Assembly: GCA_030248065.1 (NCBI GenBank)
Contig: JASAMV010007064.1
Location: forward strand, 62,001 to 126,000
Source: Rhynchonema sp. JSB1_4
Lineage: Eukaryota > Nematoda > Chromadorea > Monhysterida > Xyalidae
DNA: 64,000 bases
Direction of reading: 5' to 3'
The notes beneath the pieces were generated by a model. That model saw nothing but the letters and a program-made list of their open reading frames with translations, did no database searches and had not been told where the DNA came from. Shown piece by piece: positions 49,301-59,000 of this stretch. The stretch's first letter is position 1; each line of letters starts with the position of its first letter. Position numbers and translations under genes: made by a program.

Positions 49301-50699
49301 ATGCCACAACGGAAACCGACAATAGAACGCAAACCCGTCTCCAACTCCGATATCCATATTGCCAAGACATTTTGACTAAATTCAACCAATAGCCACGATG
49401 AAACATCACCTGTTCAGGCTGTCCACCATCCAGTAACAGTTCGGCAGCCTCCAATATGGCGGAAGCTCGTTGTTCTGCTTTGTCCAAGCTGCAATCGACG
49501 CTGATTTCAGCCATGTGCTCTGCCTCTGCTGGTTGGGCGGCACTGCTGGCGGCTGCGTCTGGCTTGGCTTCGGCCCTTGCGGCTGAAACAATTCCTGACT
49601 GAATAGTTTTCAAAGGTCATGTAAGATAAATACGTTAGTTACAGCCCAAATTTCTAACAGCACCACCAAATACTAATACCAGGGTTTAAACGGGATCGCA
49701 AATTCGGGATTCGGATGGAGGCTAAGCTCATGAATTTTCGGGATCGAGATCCGGGATCGGGATTGCTTGTGTGCTTTCAGGAAATACATAATTTCCTCAC
49801 TGTAAATGTCTGCGTATGCTCACCTTCATGTTCATGTCGGAAAACGAAGGATTAACATATGCTTTGACTGTTGGCCAAACTGCCGATGGTGTGCAAGCGG
49901 ATCAGTTCTCAGTCGAGTCTCGTGCCACTATTTTACCAACCTTCATCACTTGTCTTCCCATCAGCCTTTTGCTTCTTCAGCGCCTTCTCCTCCACCTTTG
50001 TCTTCGCGGCGCTGGCCAGTTCGCGCGCTTGTGCTTGACGCGACGTCACTTTGGCACCGAATTTGCCCAGCGATTCCCTGATATGGCAAGGCGGGACTTG
50101 TGCATTGGTGTGGATTATCTCTATACTGTATATGGACTATGGACATAGTATCGGAACGTTTTCGCAACGTATACTTGGATTTGAATTTAGATGTGTAACA
50201 CTGCAATTCACATCCATCACGCCACGACAGCGTACGAAACCCACACATATAGTCCAACCACGAACTCATGAGACGACTTTCTTTGAAGTTGACTTGTACG
50301 GATCCAATATAAATGTTCCGGTTCCACGTATTTGGAAAACGAAAGAAAGGGAAGCGCACGTATTTTTTTAAAAACACGCTCTCCGCCTCGGTGCCCAGAT
50401 TTCCTTTTGACTCCCAAAACATTTGTGTGTTGAACAACGGCGCTGTTCGCGTAAGCACGCAACAAATTGAGCTCAGTCAGCTGGAACTTGTCATCATCTC
50501 TCTCCGCACAATCTCCTTCTTTTGTTTGCGAAAACACGTGTAACCGGCGCAAGCTTTAAAAAAAGTCGTCTCATGAGCTCGTATGTAGTTGGACTATACG
50601 CACACACACTCGCAGGCCGGAAAGGACAAAACATTTTATTCTCACCTGTACAAACTTGCAAGAATTTTATCTTGACCATCAGTAGCTCGTGTTGGCCTT
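40366..50699 (-). CDS. Long, probably disordered protein with YxxYLA and RTESSPVD repeats (5' end unresolved)
   Basis: Twenty-five exons join in phase to about 1,180 codons: 49941-50077, 49410-49582, 47589-47696, 47260-47497, 46885-47126, 46728-46824, 46503-46667, 45949-46122, 45535-45692, 45280-45384, 45097-45174, 44931-45005, 44771-44842, 44620-44728, 44236-44334, 43957-44121, 43070-43240, 42821-42975, 42592-42696, 41982-42093, 41716-41845, 41543-41643, 41229-41432, 40942-41159, 40366-40518. A further exon at 50646-50699 fits by phase. The N-terminal part is Ala/Lys/Glu-rich with a basic run (EKEKKEKKPKRPASKERSKS), then repeats of RTESSPVD and Y-x-x-Y-L-A-x-M/L-P. The C-terminal half is Pro/Gln/Ala-rich and ends FPEWPPRFNPDWEE. 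No signal peptide, membrane helix or known domain is seen; it may be nuclear or cytoskeletal. The start codon was not found. Confidence 0.72.
40620..40845. mobile_element. Alpha MITE-like element, copy 2 (226 bp, inverted relative to copy 1)
   Basis: Read on the minus strand, this copy matches copy 1 almost base for base and has exactly the same length. It lies in the last intron (40519-40941) of the disordered-protein gene, 703 bp from copy 1. Confidence 0.8.
41905..41975 (-). other. tRNA-like remnant
   Basis: Read on the minus strand, TAGCGCAGTGG (A-box-like) is followed by GGTTCGAATAC (B-box-like), but there is no anticodon arm of normal size and no acceptor pairing. An oligo-T run follows. 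Probably a tRNA-derived SINE or tRNA pseudogene, lying in an intron. Confidence 0.3.
42137..42563. mobile_element. Gamma MITE-like element, copy 1 (427 bp, TA-flanked)
   Basis: Inverted ends of about 70 bp start TAGTCCGTCCACCAGCTCATG and contain a CCCTTCCTCCACGTT block. They enclose an AT-rich core with AAATA runs. TA flanks both ends (42135-42136 and 42564-42565). It lies in the intron between the exons at 42592-42696 and 41982-42093 of the disordered-protein gene. Confidence 0.82.
43301..43478. repeat. Tandem duplication, 2 x 89 bp
   Basis: The unit beginning CGACTGTCAGCGCTGTAGGC occurs twice head to tail (43301-43389, 43390-43478) with essentially one mismatch (TTAAG against TTAAC), so the duplication is recent. 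It lies inside an intron. Confidence 0.92.
46161..46427. mobile_element. Perfect-hairpin MITE-like element zeta (core 46237-46385) with outer repeats
   Basis: The 149-bp core has perfect arms (46235-46287 and 46335-46387 including flanking TA), starting CGATTTAGCCTTGTGGGCAC. Just outside, the 13-mer GCGAATACCGGCA occurs as a direct repeat at 46161-46173 and 46388-46400. ATCAATAACG at 46224-46233 pairs with CGTTATTGAT at 46418-46427. This nested structure lies in the intron between the exons at 46503-46667 and 45949-46122. Confidence 0.85.
47697..49409. other. 1.7 kb intron of the disordered-protein gene
   Basis: No exon that keeps phase 0 on both sides is evident. It is much longer than most other introns of the gene (usually 50-450 nt), so a missed exon or an old insertion is possible. 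Confidence 0.4.
50250..50596. mobile_element. Beta MITE-like element, copy 1 (347 bp, TA-flanked)
   Basis: The ends TAGTCCAACCACGAACTCATG and ...GTTGGACTA are inverted repeats of about 40 bp, with TA on both sides (50248-50249 and 50597-50598). No ORF. It lies in the intron between the two 5'-most exons placed for the disordered-protein gene. Confidence 0.85.
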
Positions 50700-53600
50700 C
50701 TATTTTTCAAAACATCATGGATTTAATGTGAACTGAGTTTTAGCAATACAACGGGACCTCCAAAACTGGTGCCGTGCCACATGAGTTACGGTTCATTGCT
50801 GAAACAAACGACGGACACCCATTGCGAAAGATTTGGAGCACCACGATTAGGTCGCAAAAGTGTGCAAGAGCACATATCTCTGGGTTGTGGCGGCGGTGAT
50901 TTTCGGTCCGTTAAAAGTGCACCCAATCCTTCCCAGTGAGTTCCCAAACACAAGCACACGCATTGCACACACACACACACAGACACAAGGTGACACAAAA
51001 GTACCATTCATCTGCTGATGTGGTAATGGACTCGGAACCCGTTGGTGTGGTCCAGCACGGATTGAAGCACCAATCAAGACCTCTAGAATATGAAAATCAC
51101 CTCGTGAACACTATACCTTGTTTGTGTTTGTTCCTTGGAAATATCCAGTAAAAAACATTGTTCACATATTGACCGCGAATGACTGAACAATATGACTTAC
51201 TTTACACTTCGTCCGAACATTGTGTCACTGCGTCTCGGTTCCGGCAATTCAAATTATGTAACAGTTCTAACAAATCTGCTAACTGAAACGGAAAAAAACC
51301 TGAACTATGACATTAGAATGCTGATATAACGAAATCAAAAAGAAGAAAAACGTTTTTGCACCTAGCCGAAAAAGTTGAAGATTTGCGGCAATAATCTGTA
51401 CTCAAGCAGATACACTTACTTGGTTTAAAAGCGTTCGTCTGTCTCTTTTTGCCAAAAAGAAACATCTAGCCGGGCAAATCTTACTACCCTAAAGGGAAGA
51501 AAGTGCCCAACATTCAATAATTCTTCCAGGCAAGCTACAACTTTCTGTTCGACCGAAAAGGTTCTCGGATCATTTGAAAACTAAGAAACGGCCTCAACAA
51601 CTTAGCAAGCCACATAAAATTATGTGTAAAGTGTAAAGCGTGGCAGTTTGGAGCCAATAGCCCGCTGGAGCTGGCCTACGGTTGGTGGCTGCTAGCCTCG
51701 CAAGTTTTTATCCACGCACAGAGCTGTGTTGTCTTGACTTGCCGCTATGATTATGTGTCCAACATGTTGTTCCAGGACTTTGGGCCACGCGATGGTGTAT
51801 CGTGCACGAAGTTAAGCATATGCAGAGCAGCTCCGTACTCAACCAAGGCACTGTTGAACTTTTTTAGCCTTCACGGTGCAATTGCACACGGTGGTGTAAA
51901 GTTGTGTGCGGGAACTGAAGCTTATAAGGTCCTGGTGAGCCACTAAACCTGAACAAGCCGTCTGCATAAGTTATGAACATTTGAAAACTGCCAAAAAGAA
52001 CCGTGGCTTGTTAAAGTTTTCGCACTTTTAAATGATTTGAACCACCATTCCGAAGGGCGGGTCAAAAGTTTGCAAAGAAAAACGAAGGAATGTTCCATTA
52101 TTCACTCAAAAAACAGTTCGCTCCCGTTTCTGGATTGTATAAGTCGTCCAACGACGAAGCGTTTTGGGAAAGTTTGAGAAATGCCTAACTAACTCGGGTA
52201 GTACTTGTTTTGCACCAAGTTTTAACTACGAAACGATCAACACTTGAGGTTTTTGACACGAGCACCCGTTCGGCTTTCGGCAGATCGATTGAGTGTTGAC
52301 GTCATCATTGTGCGCCTCTGAAGGGAAGGAACATTCACACATGCAAAAATACTTTGCTAAAAATGCTAAAAAAAACAAGTGCTTTGTTTTCATCAGTTAA
52401 TATAAGCAAATGGTTGTCTCGAAGAGTTTTTATCAATCTTCCGCCCGAGCAACGACTAATTAAAAATGAGAAAAAAGCCGCGACGCAATTTTTTTTCACT
52501 CATTATCGATGAAACTGGATAGATAACGTTGTGTTGTTTGATAAAATCGGAAGGTATTTAAAGAACCAGCCAGCACTTCTCACGTGTGTGTGTGTGTCTG
52601 TGTGTCAAGTTTATGCGATCAGATGGGCAATGGAATGTGAGAGATTGCACAGTCGAAGATTAGGAAAGATCGCGACTTCTTTCCGATGCTGAGCAGTCGC
52701 ATTACAACAGTCACCCACCCTGACCAATCAGGCAACGAGGTAAGAACGAAATTATTTTCCATTATTGTTAAATTCACCATAAATCCCCTAAAACAGTGCA
52801 CGCGTTGAAGACGACAGGGACGACAGACACTCACGTGTGTGTGCAGGCAGACAGTGCGCGCGATTGGTTTAAATCTCGCGACACGCGTTTGAACAGAATC
52901 CACAGCAGCGGTGTTCGACAACATACATACAATACTTGGATATCCTTCAAACATGGCGCGAGATTTAAAATTGGACATGGGCGCACACTCGGAATAGAAC
53001 AAAACCGTGTCCGCACGCTGTCGTCGTCGTGTAGCGTGCAACTTTCCGTCCACAACACCCTGCGCCTGCGTGCATGCATGCGCGTGCACGTGTTGTGTTT
53101 TGTGCAGCCGTCAACCCCCTTTTATGCAGTATTATCCATGGATATAGCCATATTCATGCGCGTGCATCACGTTTCTATTCCACATTTTATCCCCGCCCGT
53201 ATATGCACTGGGGCACTAGGTCGCACTCGTGCACCTTCTCGTATACCTACCCATATACCCGCGATGTTACGTCATATGCTGCTGTTGTTGTTGTTGTTAA
53301 GCGATACATTGTACGCATGCACACTTTGCTTCGTTTCTGTGCGTGAACGTTTGGACTGCAATTCAACTCTGCCGAGTTTTTTTGGCCGCCAAACTGCTTT
53401 CTTTTCTGCTCGCAGCAAAAATCAACCGCTGTGATAATTTTTGCGTACGTTGCACGAACGTTTCGGTTACATTTAATCAGTAGAAACTGCCACCATGTTT
53501 GCTTTCATTGAGAAATTTTAAGCAAATGAGAGCATTTTCCATGGAAAACGAGTCACCCACCAATATCAAAACATTACACGCGTAGGGTAGTTGCTTAAAC

Positions 53601-54339
53601 TTGACGCGCGCACGCGTACATGACCATGCACGTTTACTTGCACGTTGCACAACTATTCTACATGATCGAAATATTTGACAATAGATATCGAACAATAGGC
53701 ACAATACATGTATTCTGTACATATCAATATTAAATTGCATTTTGAGTACAAGTTAATGCTGTGATGTTTATATGCGAACCCTTGTTGTTGCTGGTTCAGA
53801 GTTGGCTTATCAGATGGGCTCATCAGATTTTCTCCCCTCCAAAAAATTTAACTTATTGGAGTATACTTCTCACCACATTTGAGAAGCTGTTTCAATTTCT
53901 GGTTGCTTGGTTCTGTAAATCAATAATTATCGATTTTTTTTTCGTTAATTGTTCTTTAATTTCAATATTTAATCTGTTTGTTTCAGGCCGCTCTCTAATG
54001 TGACACCAGCGTAGAGCGAAAAGTTCAGCACAACAGGACCTGCTTAACTGTGGAGCTTTATCACAGCGAGATTCAAACAAAATATTTCATATACTATATT
54101 TTGCAAGCGTCGTAGATGATAATTATGCTGAAAAACTTTTCGCTCTCCGCTCTAGCGGCCTCACAATCTCATCGTTAAAATGTAACAATTACAACCGTCT
54201 CTTGATATACAGTATTTGCGTTCATGTTATGACTCACATCTTGGGTCGTTATAAGGTCACCACCTGTCTTATGTAATTGTGTTTTCTCAAACATTCTTTC
54301 CCTTTAGTTATCAGCGGGCTTTGACGTTAGTATACTGTA
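50700..54339. other. Long spacer or unresolved 5' region
   Basis: This may hold further 5' exons of the disordered-protein gene, but I could not support any. (AC)n at about 50,967-50,982, (GT)n at about 52,583-52,605 and (GTT)n at about 53,283-53,300 are present. A plus-strand ATG at 52,687 opens 18 codons up to a good donor (GAG|GTAAGAAC), with an AT-rich TATA-like stretch at 52,553; it could be an untraced first exon. A 212-codon plus ORF at 52,796-53,434 is not convincing. Confidence 0.35.
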
Positions 54340-54721
54340 AGCCCAACCACGAGCTCCATGAGACGACTTTTTTTGAAGTTGGCTTGGCCTGATCCAATAA
54401 TGTTCCGGTTCCACGTATGTATTTCGAAAACGAAAGAAAGAGAAACGCACGCACAGTATTTGATAAAAACACGCTCTCCTCCTGGGTACGTAAATTCCCT
54501 TTTGACCCCCAGTGTTGAACAACGTTGCTGTTCGCGTAAGCAGCACGCAACAAGTTGAAGTCAGCCAGCTGGAACGTCATCATATTTCTATCGGCCCTAT
54601 CTCTTTCTTTTCTTTTCGAAGCACGTATAACCGGAACATTACAGAATCTGGCCACCAGCGGATACAGAGGCCAGAGGGGCCTAGGCTTTAAAAAATGTCT
54701 CATGAGCTCGTTGTTGGACTA
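54340..54721. mobile_element. Beta MITE-like element, copy 2 (about 382 bp)
   Basis: It aligns along its whole length with the copy at 50,250. Both contain the ends CCAACCACGAACTCATGAGACG (here with one inserted C), the block GTTCCGGTTCCACGTAT, and an internal AACACGCTCTCC. A roughly 40-bp insertion lies near the right end, before TCATGAGCTCGTTGTTGGACTA. Confidence 0.8.
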
Positions 54722-55014
54722 TGCGCTTTTTGGGGCGGGGGGGTAAATTACATATTTCTTCTTCAACTTTCTTTAAATATTTTTCTAAAAAAAATTTTAA
54801 TCATTTCTTCTAATAAAGATTTTTTTCTCATCTCAAAAATTAAAAAAAATTACAAAATAAGGATGCACCCTTTTACTTAAGACGGACATGTTTAACACTT
54901 TTTTCAGCTAAAAAAAAAATATTACTACAACAACAACAACTACTCTTTTTTTCTTATTATTTTATTCTTTTTTTTTTTAATTTTATTTTTATTTTTATAA
55001 CAACATGACTTTTA

Positions 55015-55424
55015 GTCATGAAACAGAGTGGGTGTCCCAAAAAAATTCGGACGCATAAATGTAAATTTCTGGAAAAAAAAACAACCAAAACTAAACAAAA
55101 AACAACAGGCCCCACTTTCAAAATCCATCCCCGTCAATTTTACTCCTTCTTACTCTCAGTGTTTAAAACTTGATTGGCCACTTGATTTTTTGAGTGTTAT
55201 TTATGATGATAACGTTATGCTCGTTGAAATATTGTGAATGTTATGATCCACGTAATCACGGCGAATTGGATCACGATTCAAAACAGAGAGATTTCTACCC
55301 TTGGTTTTTGTGCATGATATGCGACCCATTTGTGTTTTTGATCAAGTTTAGGTCGTTTTATTTCCCAGAACTTACACATTCATGCGTCCGAATTTTTTTG
55401 GGACACCCACTCTTGTTTCATGAC
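55015..55424. mobile_element. Delta MITE-like element (410 bp, TTA-flanked)
   Basis: Terminal inverted repeats of about 60 bp start GTCATGAAACAGAGTGGGTG and run through CCCAAAAAAATTCGGACGCAT. Both sides are flanked by TTA (55012-55014 and 55425-55427), a 3-bp target duplication as in PIF/Harbinger elements. No transposase is encoded. Confidence 0.82.
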
Positions 55425-55526
55425 TTACTTTACACCAGTCTTGTTGCAATTGAAACATCAATTTAAGTTTAAAAAACACGCATAAAATGCGAAAAATTGA
55501 AAAGTCATTCTCGGTTTTGTAATATT

Positions 55527-55692
55527 TTTTCATCTTTTTTCAGCTGAAAAAAGCGTTCAACCACGTCCACCTTAAGTACCAAGCGCGTACCCTCCATTTT
55601 GTAATATTTTTTAATCTTTCGAGATGAGAAAATCAATGCTCCTATGCGATGCATAGCGATTACAAAAATATTTTTTCAGCTGAAAAAATATT
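55527..55692. repeat. Two copies of a TTTTTTCAGCTGAAAAAA palindrome
   Basis: Perfect 18-22 bp palindromes centred on CAGCTG occur at about 55,536 and 55,680, each near a GTAATATTTTTT or AAAAATATT stretch. They could be remnants of another foldback repeat; CAGCTG is also an E-box core. Confidence 0.6.
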
Positions 55693-56058
55693 AAAGTACA
55701 ACGTTGAAGGAGAAAATACTGTACGTGTACATATCCGTTACCGACGTGTACTTAATCACTCCACACAACGTCAGTGCCAAAGAAAGTGGTTAGTATGCTG
55801 TTGCAGCCAGCTGTGATTTAGAATATTTATGACATTCTGCCACTCTCTGTGTTGACGCTGTTTTGCTCAGTTAGGAAGCTCATACGCTTGTAACAAGCCT
55901 TATAAAGCTCTGAAAATGTCTCAAAATGTCGTCTAACATTTCAGAAAAATCGTCTTTTTAAAAATCGCAAAAGAGATCGACGAACAAGCAAACAACATCC
56001 GGCGCATACAACAGGGATTTTGGAGGCCCGATCTGGGCCGCAAATTATTGACTGAAAC

Positions 56059-59000
56059 ATGGAGATGCAATCGCCGGGTATTGGTGGATCTCCGATGATG
56101 TCTCGGCCCCAACAATATGCACCACCGTAAGCGTATTTTTTTGGATGTCGAAACCGAATTGTATAGGCAATCCGCCAGCTCATGGCACTCCACACACACA
56201 GGCTGCACGCTACAGTACTGCCATCAATGAATGCATGGATTTTCTGCAGTTATCCTTTGAAACATCCCCAAATTTTGCAATAACGCAGAAAAGTGTTGTG
56301 TCAAGCAGATAATGAAAACGGAGTGAATTATAAAGCGGCCAACAAAGTATGACACTCGCTCAAAGTTTGCATTTAGTTTAGAAAATGGCGCGTGCTGCTG
56401 CTGCATGCGTTGTGTGTAAAGTGCCATGAACCGATGGGTTGCCTATACCTTGTATCCAGTTGTTGGCCTCAACGCCTCTATCTGACAAGTGCGGGTTTGC
56501 TTTGTGGCGGTTGCACGATGTTAATAAATGGACGCACATGCAATCCGAAGTCGTTTGTGCCCAAAAATGACCTTGCGTATGTCTGGGAATCGAGCCTATA
56601 CTGCAGCCTCTGACACAGCAGCTGACCAAGACTGTCTGGATGCTGTTTCTTGAAAATATTTGGACAAAGGTGGCATGTTTGAAAGGTGCAAACGTCACTT
56701 GGGCGTAAAAGGTCGGCGTAAGCTTGGTCGGTGTAAGCTCGGTGTAAACATGAAACATTCCACGTCAACAGCAGGCAATGTTTCACGTTTACACCGACCG
56801 AACTCATGCCCAACTTGCGTTAACACACCGTTTCGGAGAATTCCATCATTGAGTAAGTAACCCGTCTGGGATATCAAATGCACCGAATTGCGCCCATTGC
56901 AGCACATCGACGGTTGCGGCATCCGAGAACGCGTATCTGCACGATCTGGCACAGTTGATTCACGACAATCTCGGACCGGGCATTCAATTGTCGGATGTTT
57001 GGGACATGATCAGACAACTGAAGGAGAAAAGTTGGTGCTTCATTATTGTGTCCATGGTTCATGGATGCTCCTCAGTTTAAGAGGACGCATGTTACCGGAA
57101 TGAGTGTACAGTTTCCTGCCATATATTGCGTTGGTAGAATGTCTTTTTCGTCTGGAATGACTGATGTGGTGTTGAAGAAACTCGGTTGTATGCTTGCTCA
57201 AAGCAGTCTTCCCTCTCTCACACACACGATGCTAACGTATTCGCAGAGTCCAACGGAAGCGCAGCAGTGCAAGAGGGTGCAGTCACATCAAGCGGTGTCA
57301 CATCAACGGCGGTATCGGCATCAGACGTCGGTCCAATGGTGCTCGAAGCACTAGACGGATTCTTCTTTGTGCTCAACCAGGACGGAATCATTGAGTTCGT
57401 GTCACAAAAAGTGATCAACTATTTGAATACTTCACAGGTATGTAAGTGTCTTACAGGGTGACTTGAAAGTGGCCTTCCTTGTTCAAAATTAAAAAAAGCA
57501 CAGGCACCTTTTTGTGCCACGCATTTATGAATCGCTTCCCAAATTGAGCCCCTGTCTCACAGAACGACATGCAGAAACGTTCCATCTACAATTTCGTCAC
57601 GCGCACGGACCATGTTTGCTTCGTGCGTTTGCTGCCGCAATCCACTGGTGAGAAATTGGCAATTATAATTTCTGGTCCACTCTTGTTCTGTGTGAACTTT
57701 AGTGCTGTATAAAAGTAGGGGCGGTTTCCGTTTGATTTCAACCGCTTTCTGTTTCCGTTTGGCAACTTTCTAGTCAACGTTTTTTGTAATGCATGATTGT
57801 TTTCTTATTGTGCTGTAGCTGTCATATGGAAAAACGAACTGACTCAGCAATCGATTCCTCCTCGAAAAGTACTATCGTTAATTGTTCTGTGATGTTTCGT
57901 TCTGATCTAGCTGTAAACGGGCACTTTGATTATTCTTGTGCCATGAGTAGAAACGTCGTGTTTCCAGCCGGCGGTCTGCTGCCACCCGAAATCAACGGCG
58001 GAGGATCGCAGAAACAGTCATCCAACTTCATGTGCGAATTCCTGCGACGTCCGCCGAACGGTGGAGCACAGCAAATCGGGTGCGTTTCGCGCTCCCGACC
58101 TTGGCTTACATTAGTTGATACAGGATTGAGAATACCAATGCCGGTTCTTGAGCGGTTATCGAAACGATCATGTGTTTCTCGAATGAAAGCGTAAAAGTTT
58201 GCGCGTCCATACCGTCATATTCATTTGAATTGAAGATGGTCTAGGTACAGTGATGAGTTGCGACATCATTTATTGCTGTGGTATTCAAAACATTCCATGC
58301 CTCAGGAGGCTCATATCCAGCATTTGGACCTAATTACAATGAAGGCAGGTTGAGCTTACTGGCTCAGCAAACGGTTTGTGAAAACCAAGTTTCAATTTCT
58401 TACGCTCATCAAAGTCCAACACGAAGCCTTAAAAGCTGGAATTTTGGTCGTGCGGACGCCGTGGACACCTTTGATTTCGGCCATGTGGATAAACAAGACT
58501 AAAACAAAGTGTCTGCTGGGATGAGCAATAACCCCACGTGTATAGTCAAGCGATTGTTTATGATTTAACACGAATGTGCTGCAGAGTAGCATGATTATGA
58601 TTTGTCCGCGGTATCCTCGCGACCAAAGTATACATAACTCCCCCTCGGTGATAACCGGATAATTGACGCATTGTTGCACAAGTGTGCCCGATCTGTTGCA
58701 GTGCCCCGACCATCAACATGCAAGTGTCAGCCGTGTCCTTGTGGCAAAACGGAGGCAACAACAAACCGACACCTGATGCTTCGGACGGACTCTTCTCGAC
58801 ACTGGACGCAGCCAACAACTTTGGTTCGTTCACTTTTTGTTTCTTTTAATGTTGCTCTGATTTAAACAGTATTTTGTCTTAAAGCTGTACAGGTGCTTTC
58901 ATGTCGATGAGGTGTGTTTACTCCTAAGGAATTTATCGTGAAAATTTTTGGCTGAAACTCCTGCTATACCAGTATTACAAATGCATTCCGATACTTTGAT

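Noticed and set aside
50646..50699. Taking ATG at 50,679 (MVKIKFLQVCTG) as the start of the disordered-protein gene.
   Set aside because: That frame ends in phase 1 at the donor, but the next exon requires phase 2, so the ATG is out of frame.
52796..53434. A 212-codon plus-strand ORF, the longest outside the gene models.
   Set aside because: It lacks an ATG at the annotated start, has no domain-like pattern and contains microsatellite-coded Leu runs. Likely chance.
28..56265. The octamer TGAAACATC recurs throughout the window.
   Set aside because: Several copies lie at minus-strand 3' splice sites, read as GATGTTTCAG, and a few fall in coding sequence. I treat it as part of the splice-acceptor preference rather than a repeat or leader motif.
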